From contig JAHBWR010000014.1 in the NCBI GenBank assembly GCA_019636875.1, forward strand, positions 1-45,182: a DNA stretch of 45,182 nt, read 5' to 3'. The notes below the pieces were generated by a model. It saw nothing but the letters and a program-made list of their open reading frames with translations. It was not told where the DNA came from and did not search any database. Below, one piece after another: positions 16,203 through 24,443 of the stretch. Position numbers and translations under genes: made by a program. Position 1 is the stretch's first letter, and every line of letters starts with the position of its first letter. The stretch comes from Nitrospira sp. (GTDB taxonomy: Bacteria; Nitrospirota; Nitrospiria; Nitrospirales; Nitrospiraceae).

Positions 16203-16964
16203 ATGAATAGAAAACGGAAACAGATTCCGGTTTTCGGTTTATTAGTTCTTACCTCTCTTGCAGGGTGTAGCAGCGATGGAGATACGTCGATAGCACCTCC
16301 GGCCCCCTCTCAAGCAACATCTGCGGAGGGGATTTGGACTGGGACTACCAGCACCGGGCGTACGGTAACGGGGGTCGTACTCGATAACGGAGTCTATTGG
16401 TTCCTGTATTCGGTGGTTGGCAATCCCTCGATCATCGCGGGTGTTGTCCAAGGCGAGAGCAGTTCACAAAATGGTACATTCACCTCTTCGAACGTCACGG
16501 ATTTTAGTATAGAGCGAGCAACACCCATACTCAACCCCACAGTCGATGGTAGCTATATGATGAAGCAAAGCCTGAACGGCACGATTTCCTATCAGGCCAC
16601 CCAGGATACGTTCGCAACAACATACAATAGCGAATACGAGCTGACCCCGGATCTCAACACCATCGCGGGGAACTACACTGGGCCAGTCGCTTTGAATGAA
16701 ACTGTAGATGTTACCGTATCGGCAGCAGGGAATATTATTGGTCAGTCCAGCGCCACTCCCCAGTGTACCTTCAATGGGCTCTTTAAACCACGCGCGCGGG
16801 GGAATGTGTTTGATGTGACGATCACCTTTGGCCCACAAGATACGTGCAGCAACAAGAATGCTACTGTAACCGGGGTGGGATTCGTTTATGCAGGAAAGCT
16901 CTACAGTGCAGCATTAAATGACGCCAAAACAAACGGAGTTGTCTTTATCGGTACGAAGCAGTAA
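16203..16964 (+). CDS. beta-rich lipoprotein of unknown function
   Basis: From ATG 16203 the protein has 253 residues. The N terminus MNRKRKQIPVFGLLVLTSLA leads to a lipobox LAGC, then a Ser/Pro-rich linker. The mature part is rich in Gly, Thr, Ser and Asn with alternating beta-type segments (GIWTGTTSTGRTVTGVVLDN, GNYTGPVALNETVDVTV, CTFNGLFKPRARGNVFDVTI). This suggests a beta-sandwich or beta-barrel surface lipoprotein. Two late Cys (in PQCTF and DTCSN) may pair. The frame extends back to 16161, but AAGGAGATTGGCG directly precedes 16203. No family is recognised. Confidence 0.75.
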   Translation: MNRKRKQIPVFGLLVLTSLAGCSSDGDTSIAPPAPSQATSAEGIWTGTTSTGRTVTGVVLDNGVYWFLYSVVGNPSIIAGVVQGESSSQNGTFTSSNVTDFSIERATPILNPTVDGSYMMKQSLNGTISYQATQDTFATTYNSEYELTPDLNTIAGNYTGPVALNETVDVTVSAAGNIIGQSSATPQCTFNGLFKPRARGNVFDVTITFGPQDTCSNKNATVTGVGFVYAGKLYSAALNDAKTNGVVFIGTKQ

Positions 16965-16990
16965 GGGCACCCCGAAAGCCCACCACAAAA

Positions 16991-17029
16991 GCTCAGCAGA
17001 CCGAGCCCCTGGCTATCAATCTGCTGAGC
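16991..17029 (+). terminator. inverted repeat after the lipoprotein gene
   Basis: GCTCAGCAGA (16991-17000) and TCTGCTGAGC (17020-17029) form a perfect 10-bp stem with a 19-nt loop, 26 bp after the stop codon. There is no T-run, so it may be a processing or stability hairpin rather than a classical terminator. Confidence 0.5.
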
Positions 17030-17195
17030 CTGGGACTAGCGCGTTCGCCGATTCCAGCTACCCATTCTGCAAACAGCATTTTCTGAACCAGCGGATTTTT
17101 CTTTGCTGCACACGATAGTTGCCGATAGTCAGCAACTCGCATAGGATTCTGTCGTTCCTAAGATCTCCTGGTTCGATATTACGAAAGGATTGGTC

Positions 17196-17510
17196 ATGAC
17201 ACAGAAACAAATAATTTTGCTTTGTGTGGCTGCATTTCTTGGCGGGACAGTCGGAGGGGCGATCAGTCCTCAACTGTTTTCTCCGAGATCGGTCGAAGCG
17301 CAGAAACCAACCGGAGTAAATGCAGAGGAGTTCCTCCTATTGGATGCACAAGGGAATGCGCGGGCAGGGTTAGGGTTAGATGCGAACGGGGAGGTCGGGC
17401 TTGTACTCAGGAGCAAGGATGGTGAGCGTACCCTAACCCTTTCTCCAGACGAGCCTTCGGTCGTTAAGTTGGTGGACCGTGGAGGTCGGGTTCTTTGGGG
17501 AGCTCCGTAA
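17196..17510 (+). CDS. small anchored or secreted protein
   Basis: From ATG 17196 the protein has about 104 residues: a hydrophobic N-terminal segment (KQIILLCVAAFLGGTVGGAI) and a small globular part with GVNAEEFLLLDAQGNARAGL, VGLVLRSKDGERTLTLSPD and LVDRGGRVLWGAP, consistent with beta-hairpins. It is probably periplasmic and tethered. The frame opens at a TTG (17190), but AAAGGA is well placed for the ATG. No family is recognised. It converges on rpmB. Confidence 0.7.
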   Translation: MTQKQIILLCVAAFLGGTVGGAISPQLFSPRSVEAQKPTGVNAEEFLLLDAQGNARAGLGLDANGEVGLVLRSKDGERTLTLSPDEPSVVKLVDRGGRVLWGAP

Positions 17511-17537
17511 TCCTACTGTTAGGAGAGGGAGAGCGCG

Positions 17538-17729
17538 TCAGACTGCTTTCTTGACCAATCCGGACCGCAAACAACGAGTGCATACTCTGATGCGCTTATG
17601 ACTGCGTCCGATCACGGCACGAACCGTTTGAATGTTCGGATTGAACACACGCCTGGTCTTATTATTGGCATGGCTGACATTGTTGCCGGAGACCGGCTTC
17701 TTCTGACAAATCTCACACATGAGTGCCAC
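17538..17729 (-). CDS. rpmB: 50S ribosomal protein L28
   Basis: From GTG 17729 the protein is about 63 residues, [20 protein letters not shown] onward. The L28 core [19 protein letters not shown] and the CxxC pairs (CEIC and CTRC) mark the zinc-binding form. The structural role is in the large ribosomal subunit near the E site. Start choice: AAGGAG sits 7 nt before the GTG, whereas the in-frame ATG at 17720 is too far from it; the longer frame to 17795 has no conserved content. Confidence 0.95.
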   Translation of the reverse strand: MALMCEICQKKPVSGNNVSHANNKTRRVFNPNIQTVRAVIGRSHKRIRVCTRCLRSGLVKKAV

Positions 17730-17889
17730 GATCGTACTCCTTGCCCTTGGTGAATTCAGACAGCTGTGAGGGGGGATACTATCACAGCGGAGCAAATCGC
17801 TACAAGCGTTCTCTCGTTCCGTAGGGATAGATGCAGGGCCAGGATTCTGAATCGTGAACGTGAAGAAATCCGAGCGTGCCTGATTGAGC

Positions 17890-17919
17890 TTGACAAGGTT
17901 TATTCCTGTCTCCTATTGT
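17890..17919 (+). promoter_or_regulatory. sigma-70-type promoter for the btuFCD operon
   Basis: TTGACA (17890-17895), an 18-nt spacer and TATTGT (17914-17919) lie immediately upstream of the first cobalamin riboswitch, in the position expected for its promoter. Confidence 0.5.
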
Positions 17920-17924
17920 GCTCT

Positions 17925-18178
17925 CCATTGTGACTCCTGAGTAAGGGAAGAGGGTGGAAAGCCCTCGCGGTCCCGCCGCTGTAAATGGGGACGAAACCCG
18001 GCGACGCCACTGTCTCGTAAGCCTGATTCGTTTAGGAAGGCACCGCATGTTCCGCATGTGGCGGCTGATCGAACGATGCAGGAGGAAGATGGGAAGGCTC
18101 GGGGAGTAGGGTGAACCATGAGCCAGAAGACCTGCTCAGAGAGGGTGATCATTGTTCCCTCGAGGCAGGGGAGCAGGT
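17925..18178 (+). promoter_or_regulatory. cobalamin riboswitch upstream of btuF
   Basis: Conserved aptamer blocks appear in order: AAGGGAAGAGGGTGGAAAG, then GCGGTCCCGCCGCTGTAAA (about 17968-17986), GCCACTGT, GATGGGAAGGC and the B12 box GAGCCAGAAGACC ending near 18132. The variable arm between GCCACTGT and GGGAAGGC is long. After the aptamer, ACCTGCTC (18130-18137) is fully complementary to GAGCAGGT (18171-18178), which includes the ribosome binding site of the btuF start at 18183. An inner GAGGG/CCCTC stem extends it. This suggests translational repression when cobalamin is bound. Confidence 0.93.
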
Positions 18179-18182
18179 GAGG

Positions 18183-19238
18183 ATGACGCAGCGGGTGCAA
18201 TCCTCAGGGTCTATCCAGGCCTTGGGGATTTTTTATTGGAATCGATCAACGCGCGCTCTGCTCGTGAGTGCGCTGTGTCTTGTGGCTGTGCTGCTGACCA
18301 CAAGCTCGTCAGCAGATGGCTGTGATGGGGATGGGTGTAGTGAGATGAAGCGGCGAGGAATTTTGACCGGCATGCCGTTCATGGCGCATGTATCGACTCG
18401 GTCGTTTGTCGATGATGCTGGGCATCGGATCTATCTGGCCAAGGCCCCGACTCGAGTCGTCTCGCTCGCTCCGAGCATTACTGAGATGCTGTTTGCAATC
18501 GGGTTGGACGAGCAGATTGTCGGCGTAACCGAGTTTTGTGACTTTCCAGCGACGGCGAAGTTAAAAGCCAAGGTGGGATATTCGAATCCGAGCGCGGAAG
18601 CCTTGATTGCCCTACGGCCAGAATTGGTCCTGGCTCCCCGAGATTTTCTGCGTCCAGATCTACAGATGAAGCTTGAGCAGCTGAAGATTCCCCTTTTCGT
18701 TCTCGACGCTCAAACAGTGGAAGATATCCTCCTGCAAATTCACACGTTGGGAAAGATGTTTGAGAAAGATTCGACTGCCAATGAACTAACTCAACGCATG
18801 CGGCAACGCATCGCCGATATTCGGCATAAAGTCGAAACATCACCGGCGCGGCGAGTCCTGTATGTTCTGAATAGCCAGCCGTTGATCACCGTGGGACCAG
18901 GAAGTTTCATCCACCAGATGATCGGCCTTGCGGGAGGGGTCAACATCGCGGCAGAAACCGGCATGGCCTATCCGAAACTGAGCATGGAGGCAGTGCTGAA
19001 GGATGATCCGGAGGTGTTGATCTTTCCCAGTGGCGAAATTGAAACGGTGCCGCGTAGCGTGCAGCAGCAGTGGCGGCGTTGGGATTCACTCACGGCAGTC
19101 AAAGAGCAGCGCTTTCACGAAGTCTCCTCAAACTTATTGAATCGCCCAGGCCCTCGAGTCGTCGAGGCATTGGAACAACTCGCCCGTGCCATCCATCCGG
19201 AAATATTTGGTTCCGGTAAAAGTGCCGAGCATTCATGA
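18183..19238 (+). CDS. btuF: cobalamin ABC transporter substrate-binding protein
   Basis: From ATG 18183 the protein is about 351 residues with a signal segment (TRALLVSALCLVAVLL). The mature part is a class III periplasmic binding protein: RVVSLAPSITEMLFAIGLDE, IVGVTEFCDFP, ALIALRPELVLAP and GSFIHQMIGLAGGVNIA. Its job is to deliver corrinoid to BtuCD. The family also includes haem and siderophore binders, but the upstream cobalamin riboswitch and downstream btuB fix the substrate. The frame is open from 18111, but that part lies inside the riboswitch B12 box; the ribosome binding site is AGGTGAGG next to 18183. Confidence 0.92.
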   Translation: MTQRVQSSGSIQALGIFYWNRSTRALLVSALCLVAVLLTTSSSADGCDGDGCSEMKRRGILTGMPFMAHVSTRSFVDDAGHRIYLAKAPTRVVSLAPSITEMLFAIGLDEQIVGVTEFCDFPATAKLKAKVGYSNPSAEALIALRPELVLAPRDFLRPDLQMKLEQLKIPLFVLDAQTVEDILLQIHTLGKMFEKDSTANELTQRMRQRIADIRHKVETSPARRVLYVLNSQPLITVGPGSFIHQMIGLAGGVNIAAETGMAYPKLSMEAVLKDDPEVLIFPSGEIETVPRSVQQQWRRWDSLTAVKEQRFHEVSSNLLNRPGPRVVEALEQLARAIHPEIFGSGKSAEHS

Positions 19239-19260
19239 GGATTCTTTGAAGCAGACGCCT

Positions 19261-20388
19261 ATGACGGTTCAGTCCAGTGCATGTGCCGGAGTCTTACCGA
19301 GCGAATCTGGTCGCGTGGTCGCCAAGAGCGGTATTATGGCTCAAGGCGCCATTCTTACGAATACGCGGTGGATGGCGACATTGGCGATTCTTGCTCTCAC
19401 GGCGATCGCTGCTAGTGTCGTCTGTCTTCACTTCGGCGCGCAGCCGATTGCGTATGCCGAGATTGTAAGGGCGCTTGTTGACACCCTGAGCCGCAAGGAA
19501 ATCAACGATGGGACGTCCGATGTGGCGACAACCATTCTGCTGCACGTCCGACTGCCGAGAATGCTGCTGGGTTTCTTGGTCGGCTGTTCTCTGGCAACCG
19601 TGGGAGTGGCCTTGCAGGCGTTGTTACGGAACCCGTTGGCCGATCCCTATGTGCTTGGCGTTTCCAGCGGAGCCGCACTTGGAGCGGCAGTAGGGGTCTT
19701 GCTTGGAGCGGGCACCACGTTTTTGGCAGAAACCGCATTGCCTGCCTACGGGTTTGCCGGAGGCCTCTTGGCGTTGGTGGTCGTCTATCGAATGGCCGCC
19801 AGCGATGAACAGTTGCCGATCCACAGCCTGCTGCTGACCGGGGTGATTCTCAACGCCATCTTTTCAGCCTTGATCATGTTTATCACCTCGATCCTAGAGC
19901 CGAATCGTTCATACGGGATGATGGCTTGGTTAATGGGAACGCTGACGGCCCCCACCTACGGCGGCCTCGCCGGACTTGCCGTCTATCTTTTGATCGGCCT
20001 GCTTCTTCTGTTCAGCCAAATGCGGGTCCTCAACATCTTGGCGTTGGGAGAGGATTCCGCTCGCACCCTGGGAATCGATACGGAAAAGGCGAAGCGGTTC
20101 ATCTTTATCTTAGCGGCGTTGCTAACCGGCGCGGTCGTGTCCGTCAGCGGTATGATCGGATTTGTCGGTATGGTGGTTCCACACGCCGTGCGCTTGGTCA
20201 CAGGTGCAGACCATCGGCTGTTGCTTCCCGCATCGGCCCTGGTGGGCGGCACCTTTCTAATGGGAGCCGATACGATTGCGCGAACGCTGATTTCGCCCGC
20301 GGAAATTCCGGTGGGCATCATTACGGCCTTGGCCGGCGGACCATTCTTTGTGTATCTCTTGCTCTGGCGAAAGGATCGTTTGGCGTGA
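19261..20388 (+). CDS. btuC: cobalamin ABC transporter permease
   Basis: From ATG 19261 the protein is about 375 residues and has the ten-helix FecCD/BtuC pattern: RLPRMLLGFLVGCSLATVG, ALLRNPLADPYVLGVSSGAA, LALGEDSARTLGID and SVSGMIGFVGMVVPHAVRL, with a C-terminal EIPVGIITALAGGPFFVYLL. It forms the membrane channel dimer. The frame is open back to 19186, overlapping btuF, but 19261 leaves a natural 22-nt gap; no strong ribosome binding site decides between starts. It overlaps btuD by GTGA. Confidence 0.95.
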   Translation: MTVQSSACAGVLPSESGRVVAKSGIMAQGAILTNTRWMATLAILALTAIAASVVCLHFGAQPIAYAEIVRALVDTLSRKEINDGTSDVATTILLHVRLPRMLLGFLVGCSLATVGVALQALLRNPLADPYVLGVSSGAALGAAVGVLLGAGTTFLAETALPAYGFAGGLLALVVVYRMAASDEQLPIHSLLLTGVILNAIFSALIMFITSILEPNRSYGMMAWLMGTLTAPTYGGLAGLAVYLLIGLLLLFSQMRVLNILALGEDSARTLGIDTEKAKRFIFILAALLTGAVVSVSGMIGFVGMVVPHAVRLVTGADHRLLLPASALVGGTFLMGADTIARTLISPAEIPVGIITALAGGPFFVYLLLWRKDRLA

Positions 20389-21287
20389 GCGAGTTGTCCG
20401 GCGGCCGATCGGAGCAAGAAGTCATGGCCGGCTCGGTCGACGTCATCAAATTATCTCCGGCGTACGACGTGCAGGCCATTCGGTTCCGCTACCAGTCACG
20501 GGAATCGGATGCGAGCCGATGGATTCTTGATGACCTGTCCTTTGCCGTTCATGCGGGGGAAGTCCTGGGTATCGTCGGCCCCAATGGGTCGGGCAAAACC
20601 TCCTTACTGAAAGTGCTCGCGCGGCTTTTACGCCCGGTGCAGGGCCGCATCGATGTGTTCGGACGAGAATTGGCCGCGATGACTCAACAAGAGATCGCTT
20701 GTGCTGTTGGTGTGGTTCAGCAAGATACGCAACAACTCTTTCCGTTTACCGTTGCAGAAACGGTCCTCATGGGGCGATTTCCTCATCGTCCTCGTGGCCG
20801 ATGGACCAGCGGATTCGGATGGGAAAGTCGAGAAGACGTGGCCATCGCCGAAGAGGCGATGATGAGGGTGGATATCGTCCACTTGGCTCATCGTGCCGTG
20901 ACGGATCTCTCCGGCGGTGAGCGGCAGCGCGCCATGATTGCGCGGGCGCTTGCACAGACTCCAAAGGTCTTGTTGCTCGATGAGCCGACCGCGTTCCTCG
21001 ATCTGCAACATCAGGTTGATATCTGTTCGGTGTTGGTCCGGCTCAAAGAAGAACGCTGCTTAACCGTGGTTCTTGTGTCGCACGATCTCAATCTCGTGAG
21101 CCAGTATTGTGACCGGATTCTGTTGCTAGACCAGGGACGAGTGGTTCGAATCGGATGTCCCGAGGAAGTCATTCGGCCGGAGACGTTGGAAACCGTGTAT
21201 CGATGCCGAGTATTGGTGGATCGGCATCCGCAGACGGGGTTGCCTCGAGTGACGCTTCCTCGGCACAATCCGGCCGCTGGAATGTGA
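20385..21287 (+). CDS. btuD: cobalamin ABC transporter ATPase
   Basis: About 300 residues from GTG 20385, which overlaps the btuC stop (GTGA); ATG 20424 is an alternative with GGAG upstream. Nucleotide-binding features: Walker A GPNGSGKTS, Q-loop VVQQDTQQLFPF, signature LSGGERQR, Walker B VLLLDEPTAF and switch His in VSHDLNLV. It powers corrinoid import with BtuC and BtuF. The open frame continues far upstream through btuC in another frame and is not coding there. A C-terminal extension of about 50 residues follows the core domain. Confidence 0.95.
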   Translation: MSELSGGRSEQEVMAGSVDVIKLSPAYDVQAIRFRYQSRESDASRWILDDLSFAVHAGEVLGIVGPNGSGKTSLLKVLARLLRPVQGRIDVFGRELAAMTQQEIACAVGVVQQDTQQLFPFTVAETVLMGRFPHRPRGRWTSGFGWESREDVAIAEEAMMRVDIVHLAHRAVTDLSGGERQRAMIARALAQTPKVLLLDEPTAFLDLQHQVDICSVLVRLKEERCLTVVLVSHDLNLVSQYCDRILLLDQGRVVRIGCPEEVIRPETLETVYRCRVLVDRHPQTGLPRVTLPRHNPAAGM

Positions 21288-21289
21288 CG

Positions 21290-22060
21290 ATGAGACTGGG
21301 CAAGATCGCACTCCTTCATCTTGAGACGGTTCCCGGTGCAATCGAGCGGAACCGGTACGTGATCGTCGAGGCCATCAAGCACGCCGCCGCAACCGGGGCC
21401 GAATGGATCGTGACTCCGGAGCTTGCGGTCTGCGGACTGCAGTTCCCCCACGTCGTCGGCTCGGATTGGATACAACCGCAGCCCGATCCTTGGATGCAAC
21501 AGGTCTGCAAGCTGGTCAAGACATTGAAACGAACCGTCTTTCTCGCCTGTCCGGAGCGGGAGGGCGGTCGGTTCTACAACTCAGTGTTTGTCATCGGCCC
21601 GACGGGTGAGATTCTGGGTAAACACCGCAAGATCAACGTGGTCAGCGATTCTCTGTCCTGGTCGAGTCCAGGAGACATGGCCACTCCGATCGAATGCGAT
21701 GGAATCAAAGTCGGCCTGCTCATCTGCAGCGACGTGTATACGTCGAATATCACGAGGGCTCTCAAGTTCGAAGGTGCACAAATTTTGGTCTCGCCGGCGT
21801 CGTGGGGGCCAGGCATTCACGGCCCGAATGGAGAATGGGAGCAGCGGACCCATGAAACAGGACTTCCGTTGATTGTCTGTAACCGAACCGGAGCAGAAAA
21901 ATCATTGGATTTCTGGAACGCGCCGAGTTTGGTGGTACAAGACGGCAAACGATTGCTCGCACACACGTCTAAGAGATCCGCCGTACTGACGTTCAACTGG
22001 GATTTCGATCGAATGGTTCTGCGCTCTTCACGATACTTCATCGATTACATGAGGAATTGA
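21290..22060 (+). CDS. nitrilase-superfamily carbon-nitrogen hydrolase
   Basis: From ATG 21290, 2 nt after btuD, the protein is 256 residues. The Glu-Lys-Cys triad is visible: E44 in VTPELAVCG, K114 in GKHRKINV and C146 in LLICSDVYTS. The nitrilase fold closes with GAQILVSPASWGPG and CNRTGAEKSLDFW. These enzymes hydrolyse amides, nitriles or N-carbamoyl groups in the cytosol. Placement as the last gene of the riboswitch-controlled btuFCD unit suggests an amide on an imported corrinoid, or the amide/aminopropanol side chemistry, as its substrate; that is inference. A housekeeping amidase (for example omega-amidase type) remains possible. The longer frame back to 21155 lies inside btuD. Confidence 0.85.
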   Translation: MRLGKIALLHLETVPGAIERNRYVIVEAIKHAAATGAEWIVTPELAVCGLQFPHVVGSDWIQPQPDPWMQQVCKLVKTLKRTVFLACPEREGGRFYNSVFVIGPTGEILGKHRKINVVSDSLSWSSPGDMATPIECDGIKVGLLICSDVYTSNITRALKFEGAQILVSPASWGPGIHGPNGEWEQRTHETGLPLIVCNRTGAEKSLDFWNAPSLVVQDGKRLLAHTSKRSAVLTFNWDFDRMVLRSSRYFIDYMRN

Positions 22061-22194
22061 TCCACAGCGTGAATATGCGGATTTTTGCATGTTGGTTAAA
22101 CATGTCATGAGCAGCAAGCTGGCGTGGCCAAGATGAGGCCAGATGAGCAGGACGAGCTTGCACCGCTCTCTTGCTCGAGTTGTAAGGTGCACAA

Positions 22195-22404
22195 CCATCA
22201 TTCTGGAGGGATTCGTTCGGTCATACCGTCAGCGCCGGGGAAGATGGTGCAAGTCCATCACGGTGCCGCCACTGTAAGCGGGGAGTGACTCTGCTTGATG
22301 CCACTGTGTGCTTCGGCACATGGGAAGGCGCAGAGGAGCAATGAGCCGCAAGTCAGGAGACCCAACTGACGGGACACATCCGTACCCTTCGAGCTAAAGG
22401 GAGG
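22195..22404 (+). promoter_or_regulatory. cobalamin riboswitch upstream of btuB
   Basis: Aptamer blocks are clear: GGGGAAGATGGTGCAAGTCC (about 22237-22256), CGGTGCCGCCACTGTAAGCG (22261-22280), GCCACTGTG, ATGGGAAGGCG and the B12 box CGCAAGTCAGGAGACC (about 22347-22362). Downstream, CCCTT (22385-22389) pairs with AAGGG (22397-22401), part of the btuB ribosome binding site AGGGAGG. That small hairpin may be the translational switch, read through to the start at 22410. Confidence 0.94.
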
Positions 22405-22409
22405 TTTCC

Positions 22410-24437
22410 ATGCGTCGTGTTCATCTGTGGGTTGTCTTCATCTGGATTCTGTTCCTACCGAGTCTTTTTTTCTACTCTCGTCCCTCATTCGGTCAAGAAA
22501 TCGCAATGGCCGATCAGCAAGAAACCATCGAAGCACCTGATGTCGTCGTCAGCGCAACAAAAACCGAGATGCCAGCCAAGCACGTAACGAGTGCCCTCGA
22601 GGTCATCACCGGGGAAGATTTACAACAGCGGAATGTGAGAACGGTTTCCGAGGCGTTGCGTTGGGCACAGGGGCTATCAATTAACCAAAGCGGAGGCTTT
22701 GGCACTGTCGCGAACGTACGAATGCGTGGGGGAACACCAGAACAGACGCTTGTGTTAATCGACGGAGCGATCGTCAACAGTGCGACCAGTGGTGGATATG
22801 ACTTTGCTAATCTGATGGCCGACAATATTGAACGGATTGAGATCTTGCGAGGAAGCCAAAGCATGCTCTGGGGGTCGGACGCCATGGGTGGTGTGATCAA
22901 CATTACGACGAAACGTGGACGTGACAAACCCAATGTATCAGCGTTTGCCGAATACGGATCATTCAACACGATTCGAGAAGGGGGTAGCCTGGCGGGCAAG
23001 AAGGGACCGATTGATTTTTCTGGATCGATCACGCGGCTTGATACAGCTGGTTTTTCAGCCATCAACTATCGACGTGGTGCAGCCGAGCGTGATGGGTACC
23101 ATAACTGGCAAGGGTCGGTTCGAGTCGGAGCTGATCTTCCCAGGGATGGTCGACTGGAGTTCAGCTTCCGATGGTTGGAAGGAGTTGTGAACTTTGATGG
23201 TTTTGCCTTCAATCCCGTCACCTTCGCCTCAGATCCCGCTGATGTGTTGGGGGCAAGATCAAAAAGTTCCCAGTACATCTTTGCCGGAAACTATACTCAG
23301 CCGATGACCGACTGGTGGTCGCAAAAGCTGACCCTCTCACGGTCAACGGAAAACCTGACGAGTGACGGTGGTGTGGTGGAACGGAATCTCGTCAGTGGCG
23401 TCACGGGACTGGTAGGTTCCCCATTCAGGTCTCAAATTGAAACAGCCAGTAATCGCATTGAGTGGCAGCACAATATTCAAGTCGGTAAACCCCTCATGCT
23501 GACCGCAGGATATCAGTTTCGGGAACAGAAGGGGAGCAACACAGACTTGCTCACGCAGACGCCTACCTTTACGGACAAGGTCCTGAGTAGCCATGCAGGA
23601 TTTGGGGAAGCCAAGTTGAATCTTTGGGACCGGGTGTTTGGTACCGCCGGTATTCGGCATGACGAATATAATGTTGCTGGAAGTGCGACAACCTATCGCG
23701 TGACCGGAGGATATCTGCATCGAGAAACGGGTACGAAATTACGCGGCAGTTATTCGACAGGATTTCGAGCACCGACAATCAATGAGCTGTTTTTCCCTGG
23801 ATTTGGAAATCCAAACTTGCAGCCTGAGAAGAGCCAAGCGTTGGACGCGGCGATCGACCAAACACTCCCCAATGACTGGGGTTCGGTCAGCGTGGGCTAT
23901 TTTTGGACGCGTTATCGAAATTTGATCTTGTCGGCTTTTGATCCGACCGAATGTACGGATCCTGGTTCATTTGGGTTCTGCGCACAGAATGTCGGGTTGG
24001 CTCGCGCGGAGGGTGTGGAGGTCAGCACCAAGTTGAAGCTGCTGCGTGATAGACAGTGGGCCAAGAGCTTGGATCTACAGATTCAATACACCTACGCGGC
24101 GACAAGAGATGTCAGTAATGGTCCGGACACGCGCCTTCCTAGGTGGCCGCTCCATCAAATCTCGACGATCATCAGCTATCAGCCTATTGAGGGGCTGCGA
24201 GGTAATTTGGAAGGGCGGTACGTTGGCGAGCGGTTTAGCAAAACCGGAAACCTTGATCCGACTCCATCTTTTGTCGTGTGGAATCTGTCCGCTAGTTACG
24301 ATGTTACGAAGCAGGTCCAGGCGTACCTTCGTTTGGACAACATCTTCAACGAAAAGTATGAAGAAATCCTCTTCTTTGGCACGCCGATTCGTTCGATTTT
24401 TGGCGGTGTACGGATCAATTATGATCTGCCGCTCTAG
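22410..24437 (+). CDS. btuB: TonB-dependent corrinoid outer-membrane receptor
   Basis: A 675-residue outer-membrane beta-barrel with a signal peptide (VVFIWILFLPSLFFYSRPSF, cleavage near FGQE). A TonB-box-like segment (APDVVVSATKT) precedes the plug domain (VITGEDLQQRNVRTVSEALR, VLIDGAIVN, IERIEILRGSQSMLWGSDAM, GGVINITTKRG). The barrel has many amphipathic strands, GFRAPTINELFFPGFGNPNL and a terminal beta strand ending in Leu. The riboswitch upstream and the cob genes downstream identify corrinoid as ligand. It is 6 nt from cbiA, so the receptor and the late cobalamin pathway share a transcript. Confidence 0.95.
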   Translation: MRRVHLWVVFIWILFLPSLFFYSRPSFGQEIAMADQQETIEAPDVVVSATKTEMPAKHVTSALEVITGEDLQQRNVRTVSEALRWAQGLSINQSGGFGTVANVRMRGGTPEQTLVLIDGAIVNSATSGGYDFANLMADNIERIEILRGSQSMLWGSDAMGGVINITTKRGRDKPNVSAFAEYGSFNTIREGGSLAGKKGPIDFSGSITRLDTAGFSAINYRRGAAERDGYHNWQGSVRVGADLPRDGRLEFSFRWLEGVVNFDGFAFNPVTFASDPADVLGARSKSSQYIFAGNYTQPMTDWWSQKLTLSRSTENLTSDGGVVERNLVSGVTGLVGSPFRSQIETASNRIEWQHNIQVGKPLMLTAGYQFREQKGSNTDLLTQTPTFTDKVLSSHAGFGEAKLNLWDRVFGTAGIRHDEYNVAGSATTYRVTGGYLHRETGTKLRGSYSTGFRAPTINELFFPGFGNPNLQPEKSQALDAAIDQTLPNDWGSVSVGYFWTRYRNLILSAFDPTECTDPGSFGFCAQNVGLARAEGVEVSTKLKLLRDRQWAKSLDLQIQYTYAATRDVSNGPDTRLPRWPLHQISTIISYQPIEGLRGNLEGRYVGERFSKTGNLDPTPSFVVWNLSASYDVTKQVQAYLRLDNIFNEKYEEILFFGTPIRSIFGGVRINYDLPL

Positions 24438-24443
24438 AGGTAC

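Noticed and set aside
17925..18182. Coding start of btuF at GTG 18111
   Set aside because: That region is the conserved B12 box of the riboswitch and its switching stem.
19926..20384. Long N-terminal extension of the btuD frame
   Set aside because: It lies in another frame within btuC, and the ABC domain starts after 20424.
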